64,000 nt of DNA from JABCZH01 sp963803775 (GCA_963803775.1 CAWDNS010000006.1:744001-808000), one strand, 5' to 3'. Shown: positions 26,550 to 35,827, numbered from the stretch's first letter. Numbers and translations are program-made. Notes: a model not told the origin generated them from the letters alone.

Positions 26550-27110
26550 TTAGCGCTCCTCGCCGGATTCTTCGGAAGCAGCCTCAGCGCCAGGATCGGG
26601 ATACAACATTTCGGTGAAGCGGGGATCTTCCGCCAGATTCTGGAAATCAGAATCGTTGCGCGCCTGAAACCGTAAAGACGGATTGACGTGAATGGCCTCG
26701 TCAAGATGGCGCAAGGAATCCTCCATGTGGCCGGTCAGGCAGTCGAGTGCGGCCAATCCATAGGCAACGAAGTCAGCTTTGGGCGCTTGCTTGGAAAGTT
26801 TATCCAGATGCTCGCGCGCTCCGACGTAATCGCCGACGTTCATCAGGGAAACGGCGTAATCGTAGTGTTCCTCCGCGCTCTTGAATTGAGTGCTGCCCCG
26901 TTCCAATTGCTGATTGCAAGCGCTGAGATGCACGTTAGCGCGATCCGCCAATTCCTTCATGGGGCCAGCCAGAACTTTCTGCAGCAAGCCCTTGGCCTTG
27001 TCGAATTTGTGTTCCTGCATGGCGCGCAAACCTGACTCATAGTTCTGCACAGCCTGTGTAAAACGCGGGTCTTCCGCGACCGCCTTCTTGGGTGTGGTCT
27101 TCTGGGCCAT
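26550..27110 (-). CDS. TPR-repeat protein
   Basis: The 186-residue soluble protein has repeated helical pairs typical of tetratricopeptides: VQNYESGLRAMQEHKFDKAKGLLQKVL, AEEHYDYAVSLMNVGDYVGAREHLDKL and LAALDCLTGHMEDSLRHLDEAI. The acidic tail is EAASEESGEER. It probably works as a protein-interaction scaffold. The ATG at 27110 is chosen because the sequence before it has no family character. It is the first gene of a minus-strand group with yvcK and glmU. Confidence 0.75.
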   Translation of the reverse strand: MAQKTTPKKAVAEDPRFTQAVQNYESGLRAMQEHKFDKAKGLLQKVLAGPMKELADRANVHLSACNQQLERGSTQFKSAEEHYDYAVSLMNVGDYVGAREHLDKLSKQAPKADFVAYGLAALDCLTGHMEDSLRHLDEAIHVNPSLRFQARNDSDFQNLAEDPRFTEMLYPDPGAEAASEESGEER

Positions 27111-27326
27111 GTGCAATACTCTTCCGGTACTCTTCGTAAATACTCCTTTTATCAAATACTTAGATGGTTACTTCTTAACCCTTACTGCCATTCTTCGAGC
27201 CGTCCGCCTGGAAAATGCGCCGTATCCTCCGGGGAGGCCTAAACAGAGTCTGTGGAAAACCCTACCTCAGAAGCGACCTGAGCAGGTTACCCGCCCCAGC
27301 CAGCGGCGTCAACTCGCACTGCCCAG

Positions 27327-27782
27327 CTAGTTAATGGAAGCCGCTGTTTCCAAGTTTACTTGCCGCCAGTTTCCCGCGATGATTCCTTTGCGGATCTGCG
27401 CCGCAGTCTTGCCCATCTGGTGTTGCGAGTACGAATAGTACAACTCTTTCAGGCAAACGTCGCAGCGTGCTCCATGAGTGTTTTCAAAACAGCTATGCAG
27501 GCTGTTGTGTCCCATACGATCACAATAGCAATAGCAAGGTTGCTGGTGCAGCGTGGCCGGAATCTTGGCCGCCAGTTCGTAGGCATGAATCTGATAAGGC
27601 TGCTGGCTGTCGGCGCCCCATAGTTCGTCCCGTCCCAGGATCGGGGGGAGTTTCACGTCCTTCGGAGGCGGAGCCGCGTTGTAGGCCGGAATCGCATCCG
27701 CTTGCTGAGACGCTGCCCAGGGGGTCGTAGCCACCAAGGTCACCAGAAAAAGAAAAACTACGCTTAAGACACGACGCCGCAT
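27327..27782 (-). CDS. PCYCGC-motif secreted protein
   Basis: A signal peptide (RRRVLSVVFLFLVTLVATTPWAAS) precedes a Pro-rich linker and a compact Cys-rich domain: QQPCYCYCDRMGHNSLHSC, then CDVCLKELYYSYSQHQMGK and IRKGIIAGNW. This matches the PCYCGC-motif family of unknown function, in which the cysteines and histidine probably bind metal. The start at 27782 is set by the signal peptide. It is divergent from lepB. Confidence 0.78.
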   Translation of the reverse strand: MRRRVLSVVFLFLVTLVATTPWAASQQADAIPAYNAAPPPKDVKLPPILGRDELWGADSQQPYQIHAYELAAKIPATLHQQPCYCYCDRMGHNSLHSCFENTHGARCDVCLKELYYSYSQHQMGKTAAQIRKGIIAGNWRQVNLETAASIN

Positions 27783-27892
27783 AGGGGTCCTCAGTCTTGG
27801 TATTGTACCCGAATTGTTAAGACGGAGAATTTGATCGTGTAACAAACGGCCTGCACCTGCAAGCCACAATCCGTATAAAATCTAAAAAGCTC

Positions 27893-28474
27893 ATGTCTCA
27901 GCAAATCGGTTCTGAAGATCCAATCCAGGCCGGAAGCGGGCAACACGCCCCTGCACGTTCGCGCGGGTTGGCGATTTCCGTCTGGCTGCGTGATCTGTTA
28001 ATCTCGCTCGCCATTTCCGGCTTCATCATCATTTTTGTTTACCAGCCGGTGAAGGTGGAAGGCACGAGCATGATGCCGTCGCTCGAAGACCAGGAACGCA
28101 TCTTCGTGAACAAGTTTGTTTATCGCATTGAGCCCATCGAGCGCGGTGACGTGGTGGTGTTCCGCTATCCGCGCGATCCTTCGAAAAGCTTCATCAAGCG
28201 CGTCATCGGCGTGGCCGGGGACCGCATCCGCATCCTCACCGGCCAGGTATGGGTAAACGGCAAGCGCTTGAACGAGGACTACGTGCCGCGGGCGTACGAA
28301 GACTTGCGTTCGTATGCCGAGATGGTGGTGCCGGCGGGAAGCTACTTTGTGCTGGGCGACCATCGCAGTCTCTCGAACGACAGCCGCGATTTCGGGCCGG
28401 TTGAGGAGAGTTATATTTACGGTAAGGCCGTGTTTGGATACTGGCCGATGGATAAGATGGGTAGAGTGCGGTAG
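27893..28474 (+). CDS. lepB: Signal peptidase I
   Basis: LepB cleaves signal peptides of exported proteins at the inner membrane. It has one N-terminal TM segment (LLISLAISGFIIIFVYQPV), the catalytic Ser59 in VEGTSMMPSL and Lys102 in KSFIKRVIGVAGD, and the box E motif GDHRSLSNDSRDFGPV. The 193-residue length matches the compact type. An 18-base gap separates it from the next small gene. Confidence 0.93.
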   Translation: MSQQIGSEDPIQAGSGQHAPARSRGLAISVWLRDLLISLAISGFIIIFVYQPVKVEGTSMMPSLEDQERIFVNKFVYRIEPIERGDVVVFRYPRDPSKSFIKRVIGVAGDRIRILTGQVWVNGKRLNEDYVPRAYEDLRSYAEMVVPAGSYFVLGDHRSLSNDSRDFGPVEESYIYGKAVFGYWPMDKMGRVR

Positions 28475-28491
28475 CACGTTCGCGATGCCGG

Positions 28492-28827
28492 ATGAGATTC
28501 CAAGCTGTGGATAATCGAACCGAATTCGTGGAAGCACTTGTCCTGAACTCGATTGCGGACGACTACGAGGACTTCGATAGAGTCCTCGACGAAGTGACGG
28601 CGTGGGCCAGGTTTCGCGGCTTGCAGTTAACACGAAACGAGGTAGCGGATGCCCTGGAAATGACGGTCAATACAGGACGTGCGCAAGCCTATGCACTCTC
28701 CACCGTCCCGCCTCGCTCGACGCCGGTTAGTTTCAGCACCGAGAAGTTGGGCGAACTGTATTTCCTCCTCACTCCGGAGGGGCGGAGGGGTTTCAAGAAC
28801 CTCGAGGACCTCGGCGTATCCGAATAG
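28492..28827 (+). CDS. Conserved hypothetical protein
   Basis: The 111-residue soluble protein is probably mostly helical, with EFVEALVLNSIADDYEDFDRVLDEVTAWA. A helix-turn-helix-like stretch follows (LQLTRNEVADALEMTVNTGRAQAYALS), which may suggest a DNA-binding or regulatory role. It sits between lepB and carA. No family is recognised with confidence and the ribosome site is weak. Confidence 0.55.
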   Translation: MRFQAVDNRTEFVEALVLNSIADDYEDFDRVLDEVTAWARFRGLQLTRNEVADALEMTVNTGRAQAYALSTVPPRSTPVSFSTEKLGELYFLLTPEGRRGFKNLEDLGVSE

Positions 28828-28890
28828 TTTTCTTTCCGTATCTCGCCATCCCTGCTAAAATCTATAAAATCCACTCTCCCCGGAGACGCA

Positions 28891-30021
28891 ATGCAAGCAA
28901 TCCTTGCGCTGGAAGACGGCAGAGTCTTCCGAGGCAAAGGCTACGGAGCTAAGGGCGAATGTTACGGCGAAGTAGTTTTTAATACTTCCATCACCGGCTA
29001 TCAGGAGATTTTCACCGATCCTTCCTACGCCGGACAGATTGTCGTTCTCACCAATCCTGAAATCGGCAACTACGGCACCAACCCTGACGACAACGAAGCC
29101 ACACGCCCCTACATTGAAGGCCTGATCGTGCGCGAGTTCTCGCGCGTGAGTTCCAACTGGCGCTCGCAGCAGGTCACCGACGAGTTTCTGGAAGGCTTCA
29201 AGATTCCGGTGCTCGCCGATATTGATACTCGTGCTTTGGTGCGGCACCTGCGCGACCACGGCGTGATGCGCGGCGTGATCTCGACGCTGGAGACCGATGC
29301 GCAGAAGCTGATCGCCAAAGCTCGGTCGATTCCGAAGATGGATGGAACGGATCTGGCGAAAGTCGTGACCACCAAACATCCTTATGTGTGGGAAGTCGGT
29401 GAGCGCTCACACGAGCCGGTCGCAGTTGTCGGAGTAAAAGACCAGCCAGAGCGATTCCACGTAGTTGCCTACGACTACGGGATCAAGCAGAACATCCTAC
29501 GCAAACTTCGCGGCGAAGGCTGCAAAGTTACGGTCGTTCCTGCACAGACTCCGGCGGAAGATGTGTTAGCCATGAAGCCGAACGGAGTGTTTCTTTCAAA
29601 TGGTCCCGGCGATCCTGAACCCTGCACCTATGCAGTGGACAACATTCGCCGGCTCATGGGACGCCTGCCCATCTTTGGGATTTGTCTCGGCCATCAACTC
29701 ACCGGCATCGCCGTTGGCGGCAAGACCTACAAGCTGAAGTTTGGACACCATGGCGGCAATCATCCGGTGAAGCAGTTGAAGAATGGCAAGATCGAGATTA
29801 CCGCCCACAACCACAACTTCGCGGTCGATCCCGATTCGCTTCCCATGAGCGAAGTCGAACTCACACACATGGATTTAAATGACAACACGCTGGAAGGCAT
29901 GCGGCACAAGAACCTGCCGCTATTCAGCGTGCAGTATCACCCCGAGGCCTCACCCGGACCGCACGACTCGCATTATCTGTTCAAAGAGTTTACGAAGATG
30001 ATGGAGGAGTGGAAAGGGTGA
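28891..30021 (+). CDS. carA: Carbamoyl-phosphate synthase small (glutaminase) subunit
   Basis: CarA hydrolyses glutamine and channels ammonia to CarB for carbamoyl phosphate, used in pyrimidine and arginine synthesis. It shows the N-terminal LEDGRVFRGKGYGAKGE and FNTSITGYQEIFTDPSY. The class-I amidotransferase triad appears in FGICLGHQLTGIA (Cys) and VQYHPEASPGPHD (His and Glu). The 376-residue length is normal. GGAG precedes the ATG at 28891. The stop overlaps a GTG start of an accessory gene by four bases. Confidence 0.95.
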   Translation: MQAILALEDGRVFRGKGYGAKGECYGEVVFNTSITGYQEIFTDPSYAGQIVVLTNPEIGNYGTNPDDNEATRPYIEGLIVREFSRVSSNWRSQQVTDEFLEGFKIPVLADIDTRALVRHLRDHGVMRGVISTLETDAQKLIAKARSIPKMDGTDLAKVVTTKHPYVWEVGERSHEPVAVVGVKDQPERFHVVAYDYGIKQNILRKLRGEGCKVTVVPAQTPAEDVLAMKPNGVFLSNGPGDPEPCTYAVDNIRRLMGRLPIFGICLGHQLTGIAVGGKTYKLKFGHHGGNHPVKQLKNGKIEITAHNHNFAVDPDSLPMSEVELTHMDLNDNTLEGMRHKNLPLFSVQYHPEASPGPHDSHYLFKEFTKMMEEWKG

Positions 30022-30692
30022 GGGGCGTCGCTATCATCGCCGGTTGTCTGTTGTGGGCGATTGCCTCTGTTGCGAATTCGGTCGAGGTCACCGAACCTCT
30101 ACAGTCTTCGAGGCATGTGCGAATTACTGTTTTGCTAAACGGACGTCCGGCGCCAGGCGCCAAGGTGGACTTTTGTATAGTCGGCAAACCGCCTTGCATT
30201 TCTGTTCTTGCCGGTGACGACGGCGTCGCGACACCGCCGCGACTAAGAGAAGCGGATTATACAGTTAGCGCAGCGCTCGACGACGATCTAAAGGCATACC
30301 TGTATTTACGCGTTTCTCGCAAGGGGCCAACTAAGTCATTTCCAATCGATTTGACTGAACAGTTTCGCGCTGCACAGCGGTTGTTAGGGACGGCAGAGCA
30401 GATGCCGGTCCTTGAGCGATTACAGGAGTTTCAAGGATTTGTGCGCGACCCGTCGGGATCGATGGTTGCAGGAGCGGCAATCAAAATCCTGCGTAAAGGG
30501 TCCGAGGATCACAAAGTTTTCCAGATGACAAAGTCTGACCCTACCGGCCACTTTTCGCTACAGCTTGCGGAAGGAACATATATTGCTTTCTTCTCATCCC
30601 CAGGATTCCGAACGGCGATTGTGCCCTTCGAGGTTACAGAGCAAGGTACGAAAGAGCTGCGAGTCATTCTTCAGGTTGGGGAAGTATCGTGA
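30018..30692 (+). CDS. Secreted protein with carboxypeptidase-regulatory-like domains, wedged between carA and carB
   Basis: A signal peptide (RGVAIIAGCLLWAIASVANS) is followed by two beta-sandwich-like segments, ITVLLNGRPAPGAKVDFCIVGK and GFVRDPSGSMVAGAAIKILRKG with SDPTGHFSLQLAEGTYIAFFSSPGFRT. These resemble the CarboxypepD_reg-like repeats common in acidobacterial surface proteins. The GTG at 30018 overlaps the carA TGA (GTGA), and carB begins 23 bases after its stop. No link to carbamoyl phosphate is evident. Base composition is slightly more AT-rich than carAB, suggesting a later insertion. Confidence 0.7.
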   Translation: MRGVAIIAGCLLWAIASVANSVEVTEPLQSSRHVRITVLLNGRPAPGAKVDFCIVGKPPCISVLAGDDGVATPPRLREADYTVSAALDDDLKAYLYLRVSRKGPTKSFPIDLTEQFRAAQRLLGTAEQMPVLERLQEFQGFVRDPSGSMVAGAAIKILRKGSEDHKVFQMTKSDPTGHFSLQLAEGTYIAFFSSPGFRTAIVPFEVTEQGTKELRVILQVGEVS

Positions 30693-30715
30693 CCAGCCAC
30701 GCGGAAATGAATTAA

Positions 30716-33700
30716 ATGCCCAAACGCACTGACATCTCGAAGATCCTGATTCTCGGCTCTGGCCCCATCATCATTGGCCAGTCGGCGGAGTTCGATTACT
30801 CCGGCACCCAGGCTTGTAAAGCTCTCAAGTCCGAGGGCTTTGAGGTCGTGCTCGCCAATTCCAATCCGGCGACCATCATGACCGATCCCGAATCGGCCGA
30901 CCGCACTTACATCGAGCCACTTACGCGCGAGTATTTGCAAGAGATCATCCGTATTGAGCGCCAAATGTCGCCCGGCGCCGGCTTCGCCATTCTGCCCACC
31001 GTTGGCGGACAGACTGCGCTGAATCTTGCCATCGAACTTTCCGACAGCGGCGTTCTCGACAAATACAATGTCCATCTCATCGGCGCCAACGTAACTGCCA
31101 TCAAGAAAGCTGAAGACCGCCTGGTCTTCAAAGACGCGATGCAGAAGATCGGCCTCGACGTTCCCAAGTCTTCTTTGGTGAACAACATTAAAGACGGTCT
31201 GGAGTTTGCCGGCAAAATTGGCTTCCCGGTCATCATTCGCCCATCCTTCACGCTCGGTGGCTCAGGCGGCGGCATTGCCTACAACCGCGAAGAGCTGATG
31301 GAACTGCTGGCGCGCGGTCTCGACTTCTCTCCCGTCCACGAGGCGCTGATCGAAGAATCGGTACTAGGATGGAAGGAATTCGAATTAGAGGTGATGCGCG
31401 ACACCGCCGACAACGTCATCATCATCTGCTCCATCGAAAACTTCGATCCCATGGGCGTGCACACCGGCGACTCCATCACCGTCGCTCCCGCTCAAACTCT
31501 CACCGACCGCGAATACCAAGCCATGCGCGACGCAGCTATCGCCGTCATCCGCGAGATCGGGGTCGAAACTGGCGGATCGAACATTCAGTTCGGCATCCAT
31601 CCCCAGACCGGACGCATGGTCGTGATCGAAATGAACCCGCGCGTGTCGCGGTCGTCGGCGCTGGCTTCAAAGGCCACCGGTTTCCCGATTGCCAAGATTG
31701 CCGCCAAGCTGGCCGTTGGATACACACTCGATGAAATTCGCAACGACATCACACGCAAGACGCCGGCCTGCTTCGAGCCCACGCTCGACTACGTTGTCGT
31801 CAAGATTCCCAAGTGGCAGTTTGAGAAATTTCCCGGCGCCGACGAAAACCTTGGCCCGCAGATGAAATCAGTCGGCGAAGTGATGGCCATTGGCCGTACC
31901 TTCAAAGAAGCATTGATGAAGGGCATTCGGTCGCTCGATACCGGCAAGCGCATCGGCGGCTCGAAGATCGAGCCCAAGATCATGACCCAGCGCCTGGTCA
32001 CGCCTCATCCTGAGCGCTTGGCGTACGTGCAATATGCGCTGCGACAGGGCCACACTGTCAAGCAGCTCAACAAAATGACCTCCATCGATCCCTGGTTCTT
32101 GTACCAGCTCAAAGAAATTAATGACATGCAGCTGGAGTTGGAAAAGCACCCCATGGAATCGATACCGGTCGAGGTGTTGCGCGAGGTCAAGCGCTACGGC
32201 TTCTCTGACGGCCGCCTAGCGGGTGCGTGGCGGCTGAACGGACAAGAAAAAGTCCGCCATCTGCGCAAGAAGCACGGCATCAAGCCGGTCTACAAACGCG
32301 TGGACACCTGCGCCGCAGAATTCGAAAGCTTCACGCCGTACTTGTATTCCACCTACGAAGACGAAGATGAGGCCGCGCCCACCGACAAGAAGAAAGTAAT
32401 CATTCTGGGCAGCGGGCCCAATCGCATCGGGCAGGGAATTGAGTTCGATTACTGCTGCTGCCACGCTTCCTTCGCGCTGCGCGACGATGGCTACGAGACC
32501 ATCATGATCAACTGCAATCCTGAGACGGTCTCGACCGACTACGATACCAGCGACCGCCTCTACTTCGAACCGCTCACGCTCGAAGACGTACTCGCGATCT
32601 GCGAGCATGAAAGTTCGACGGGCGCTCCAGTAGGAGTGATCGTGCAGTTCGGCGGACAGACGCCGCTGAATCTGGCGCTGCCTTTGAAGGCGGCCGGAGT
32701 CAACATCATCGGTACTTCTCCTGAGTCGATCGATCTGGCAGAGGACCGCAAACGTTTCAACCGGCTGCTCGAAGAGTTGCAGATTCCACAGTCGCCCGGC
32801 GTCATGGCCGCGTCGCTTGAAGAAGCAATTGCGGGCGCCATGAAGGTGGGCTATCCCGTGTTAGTGCGGCCATCCTATGTGCTGGGCGGGCGCGCCATGG
32901 TGATCGCCTACGACGAAGAGAGCGTCATCCGATACATGAAGGAGGCGGTTGAATATTCGCATGACCGTCCTATCCTGATCGATCACTTCCTCGAAGACGC
33001 CATCGAAGTCGACGTCGATGCGCTTTCCGACGGAGAAGACGTAGTCATCGGCGGCATCATGCAACACATCGAAGAAGCCGGTATCCACTCCGGCGATTCT
33101 TCCTGCGTGTTGCCTGCCGTGGACATTCCCCAGAAGTTGATGGACCAGATGCGCGACTACACTTTCAAACTGGCGCGGGCGCTCAAGGTCGTGGGTCTGA
33201 TGAACATTCAGTTTGCCATCCCGCGCGGCAACGGCAATGGGGGCGGCGACAAGGTGTACGTACTTGAAGTAAACCCACGCGCTTCGCGCACCGTGCCCTA
33301 TGTCTCGAAAGCCACAGGCGTGCCAATGGCTAAGATCGCAGCCCGCCTGATGACTGGCCGCAAGCTGCGCGAATTCCTGCCAGAATTTATCGAACGCCGC
33401 GCCGACTTGGATACCGGCAACTGCTACTATGTGAAATCCCCAGTTTTCCCCTGGAATAAATTCCCCGGCGTGGATACGGTACTCGGTCCAGAGATGAAGT
33501 CGACCGGAGAAGTCATGGGCGTGGCCGACAACTTCGGCGAAGCCTTCGCCAAAGCGCAGATTGCCGCCGGACAAAAGCTACCTACCAAGGGAACAGTCTT
33601 CATCAGCGTCACCGATCACGACAAGCCTCAGGTGGCTGACGTTGCGCGCAAGTTCGCCGACATGGGGTTTCACCTGGTGGCCACTGCCGGCACCGCCGAC

Positions 33701-34000
33701 CTGATCGAGCGTGCGGGAATGACAGTCGAGCGCGTCTACAAAGTAAAAGAAGGCCGCCCGAATGTGGTAGACCTGATCAAGGGCGAGCGCATGCAGTTGG
33801 TCATCAACACACCACACGGGCTCGAGCCTTGGTTTGATGAGCAGGCCATCCGACGCGCCGCGGTCAATGCGCGTATTCCGACCATCACCACGCTCGCCGC
33901 CGCCCGCGCCGCCGCCGAAGGCATTGCCGCCCTGCAACGCGGAGAAGTGAACGTCTTCGCGCTCCAAAAGCTGCACGCCGAGCGGGCTGCACGGCGTTAG
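30716..34000 (+). CDS. carB: Carbamoyl-phosphate synthase large subunit
   Basis: The 1094-residue enzyme forms carbamoyl phosphate from bicarbonate, ammonia and two ATP. Two homologous ATP-grasp halves are visible, with matching motifs ILGSGPIIIGQSAEFDYSG and ILGSGPNRIGQGIEFDYCC, PVIIRPSFTLGGSGGGIAY and PVLVRPSYVLGGRAMVIAY. The allosteric MGS-like domain is at the C-terminus (VFISVTDHDKPQVADVARKFADMGFH). It is separated from carA by one intervening gene, so the operon order carA-X-carB is unusual, but the strand is the same. Confidence 0.96.
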   Translation: MPKRTDISKILILGSGPIIIGQSAEFDYSGTQACKALKSEGFEVVLANSNPATIMTDPESADRTYIEPLTREYLQEIIRIERQMSPGAGFAILPTVGGQTALNLAIELSDSGVLDKYNVHLIGANVTAIKKAEDRLVFKDAMQKIGLDVPKSSLVNNIKDGLEFAGKIGFPVIIRPSFTLGGSGGGIAYNREELMELLARGLDFSPVHEALIEESVLGWKEFELEVMRDTADNVIIICSIENFDPMGVHTGDSITVAPAQTLTDREYQAMRDAAIAVIREIGVETGGSNIQFGIHPQTGRMVVIEMNPRVSRSSALASKATGFPIAKIAAKLAVGYTLDEIRNDITRKTPACFEPTLDYVVVKIPKWQFEKFPGADENLGPQMKSVGEVMAIGRTFKEALMKGIRSLDTGKRIGGSKIEPKIMTQRLVTPHPERLAYVQYALRQGHTVKQLNKMTSIDPWFLYQLKEINDMQLELEKHPMESIPVEVLREVKRYGFSDGRLAGAWRLNGQEKVRHLRKKHGIKPVYKRVDTCAAEFESFTPYLYSTYEDEDEAAPTDKKKVIILGSGPNRIGQGIEFDYCCCHASFALRDDGYETIMINCNPETVSTDYDTSDRLYFEPLTLEDVLAICEHESSTGAPVGVIVQFGGQTPLNLALPLKAAGVNIIGTSPESIDLAEDRKRFNRLLEELQIPQSPGVMAASLEEAIAGAMKVGYPVLVRPSYVLGGRAMVIAYDEESVIRYMKEAVEYSHDRPILIDHFLEDAIEVDVDALSDGEDVVIGGIMQHIEEAGIHSGDSSCVLPAVDIPQKLMDQMRDYTFKLARALKVVGLMNIQFAIPRGNGNGGGDKVYVLEVNPRASRTVPYVSKATGVPMAKIAARLMTGRKLREFLPEFIERRADLDTGNCYYVKSPVFPWNKFPGVDTVLGPEMKSTGEVMGVADNFGEAFAKAQIAAGQKLPTKGTVFISVTDHDKPQVADVARKFADMGFHLVATAGTADLIERAGMTVERVYKVKEGRPNVVDLIKGERMQLVINTPHGLEPWFDEQAIRRAAVNARIPTITTLAAARAAAEGIAALQRGEVNVFALQKLHAERAARR

Positions 34001-34056
34001 CCCACAGCCCCTCGATTCGTTGGCTCCCGATATGTTTTGTGTTACACTCAGGACAT

Positions 34057-34275
34057 ATGGGTAATACACTCAGTGTCCGTCTACCGTCTGACCTCTTGGA
34101 GCGTGTGCGTAAAGTAGCTCGCAAGAGTGGTCTGCCTATGGGGCGTATCGTCCGCGAGTCGCTTGAATCCACGCTTTCCCGGCAGGATGAGGACTTCCCT
34201 TGGCGAAAGTATGCTGGCGTGATCAAAGGTGGTCCGCCGGATGTTTCCAGCCGTAAGGGGTTTTCGCGTCGATGA
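34057..34275 (+). CDS. Ribbon-helix-helix antitoxin
   Basis: The 72-residue protein begins MGNTLSVRLPSDLLERVRKVARKSG with MGRIVRESLES, the beta strand plus two helices of the RHH/CopG DNA-binding fold. The C-terminal tail (FPWRKYAGVIKGGPPDVSSRKG) would wrap the toxin. AGGA lies close to the ATG at 34057. It overlaps the PIN gene by four bases, the usual antitoxin-toxin order, and would repress its own promoter. Confidence 0.85.
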   Translation: MGNTLSVRLPSDLLERVRKVARKSGLPMGRIVRESLESTLSRQDEDFPWRKYAGVIKGGPPDVSSRKGFSRR

Positions 34276-34676
34276 ATGCCATAGCCGACACGGGCCTGCT
34301 CGTGGCCCTCCTAAGAGCGGATGACCGGCATCACGATTGGGCTGTGCAGTTGGCGGAACGAATCAAATGGCCGGTTCTGACGTGCGAAGCAGTCCTTGCC
34401 GAGACTGCATTTCATTTGCGCTCCGCCGAACCCGTGTTGGGCATGGTGCGGGACAAAGTAGTTCAGGTCGCGTTCGATTGTACCGGTGAGTTGGAACACC
34501 TGCAGGGTCTGGCCAGGAGATATGCCGACCGGCGGCCAGATCTCGCAGACTTGTGCCTTATACGAATGAGTGAACTCTATCCCCGGCATTCGGTAATTAC
34601 AGTGGACGAAACCGACTTTCGCGTCTACCGCCGCAACAAGCGGGAAGCGATACCGCTCATTTGTCCCCGGAACTGA
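34272..34676 (+). CDS. PIN-domain toxin, VapC-like ribonuclease
   Basis: The 134-residue protein has acidic PIN residues at Asp6 (IADTGLLVALL), Glu44 (VLAETAF), Asp90/Asp93 (RRPDLADLCLIR) and Asp112/Asp115 (VDETDF). VapC toxins cut tRNA or rRNA when the antitoxin is degraded. All catalytic acids are present, so it should be active. It is coupled by ATGA to the RHH antitoxin. DNA between carB and the DapA-like gene is otherwise almost gene-free, so this pair looks like an inserted module. Confidence 0.88.
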   Translation: MNAIADTGLLVALLRADDRHHDWAVQLAERIKWPVLTCEAVLAETAFHLRSAEPVLGMVRDKVVQVAFDCTGELEHLQGLARRYADRRPDLADLCLIRMSELYPRHSVITVDETDFRVYRRNKREAIPLICPRN

Positions 34677-34702
34677 TAAGCTCGAACCGCGAGGGCATCA
34701 GC

Positions 34703-35770
34703 ATGCTGCTTCAAGGGATTTTTCCTCCCATCACTACCCCGTTCTATACCCAGGGCAACGTGTATTTCAAGAAGCTCGAAGCCAACATCGAGCGCTACTC
34801 AAAGACTCCAGTAACCGGCATCGTGGCGCTGGGATCGACCGGCGAAGCTATCCTCCTGTCCGACCTCGAGCGGCGAGACGTTCTAAAGACCGTGCGGGAC
34901 GCGGCCTCTCCGAATAAAGTCTTGATCGCCGGAACTGGAATGGAATCCGCCGACGAGACGCTTCAGCTCACAGAATTTGCGGCCAAGGTGGGTTATGACG
35001 TCGCTCTCGTCCGCACGCCGCACTTTTATCGCAAGCAAATGGCGCCCGCAAATCTGCTGGCGTTCTACCGTTTTGTTGCCGACCGGTCACCGCTTCCAGT
35101 GCTGCTCTACAACGTGCCGGGATTTACCGCTTATGACCTTCCTGTGGAACTGGTAATTGAATTGGCGGGACATCCCAACATCATCGGAATCAAAGAATCC
35201 GGCGGCGATGTCGATAAAGTCCGCCGCATGGTCGAGGGTACGCGCCACGTTAAACGCAGCGCCACGGTCACAGAAACCTTCGAGGCGATCACGCCGCGCA
35301 TGTTGAGCGCAGCTGCCAAAGGCAATGGGGAACTGGTGTCGATCGCCGCGTTGGCTGGCTCGCGAGAAACGTCAAAATCGTCATCCTCCGCAGTCAGCGT
35401 GGGCGGCGGCCTGAAGACGCGCCAGAAAGAAGTCGGCTTTCAAGTGCTGGTGGGTGCGGCGCAGACGCTGGAGCCGTCGCTGCAAGTCGGCGCGGTCGGA
35501 GGAATTCTAGGCTTTGCCGATCCCGCTCCCACCGCCTGCTACGAAATCTATGCCGCCTGGAAAGAAGGCGACGCCGAACTTGCCCGCCTGAAACAGCAGC
35601 GGATTGTCAAAGCCGCGCAGCGAATCGTAGGCGAATTGGGCATCCCTGCAATCAAGTATGCGATGGACTTCAATGGCTACTACGGCGGCCCGGCGCGGCT
35701 GCCGCTACTGCCCATCACAGCGGATGTGAAAGAAGAAGTCGAGCGGTTGTTGTCCGACATTCGCAACTGA
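34703..35770 (+). CDS. Dihydrodipicolinate-synthase-family aldolase with a ~60-residue insertion
   Basis: This is a class-I aldolase-type TIM barrel. It shows GIFPPITTPF at the N-terminus, GSTGEAILLSDLER, Tyr136 in LLYNVPGFT and the Schiff-base Lys164 in IGIKESGGD. Family members act on pyruvate or related keto acids with an aldehyde. Between the Lys strand and VGAAQTLEPSLQVGAVGG there are about 60 extra residues (~180-250), including a Ser/Lys-rich, probably flexible stretch (SRETSKSSSSAVS). The ATG at 34703 has GAGG nearby. It precedes the TetR gene by about 60 bases and may be the first gene of the catabolic cluster or independent. The substrate is unknown. Confidence 0.82.
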   Translation: MLLQGIFPPITTPFYTQGNVYFKKLEANIERYSKTPVTGIVALGSTGEAILLSDLERRDVLKTVRDAASPNKVLIAGTGMESADETLQLTEFAAKVGYDVALVRTPHFYRKQMAPANLLAFYRFVADRSPLPVLLYNVPGFTAYDLPVELVIELAGHPNIIGIKESGGDVDKVRRMVEGTRHVKRSATVTETFEAITPRMLSAAAKGNGELVSIAALAGSRETSKSSSSAVSVGGGLKTRQKEVGFQVLVGAAQTLEPSLQVGAVGGILGFADPAPTACYEIYAAWKEGDAELARLKQQRIVKAAQRIVGELGIPAIKYAMDFNGYYGGPARLPLLPITADVKEEVERLLSDIRN

Positions 35771-35798
35771 TGCTTACGCGCGATTCCCATTCCCCTGA

Positions 35799-35824
35799 TA
35801 TACTATTTGAACGAACGTTCGAAC
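35799..35824 (+). promoter_or_regulatory. -10 box and palindrome at the tetR start, likely autoregulatory operator
   Basis: TATACT at 35799-35804 is a plausible -10 element. The 10-base perfect palindrome CGAACGTTCG is at 35812-35821, flanked by GAA/GAAC repeats (TTGAACGAACGTTCGAAC). It ends seven bases before the tetR ATG, so a bound repressor would cover the transcription start and ribosome site. No good -35 box is seen. Confidence 0.55.
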
Positions 35825-35827
35825 TTT

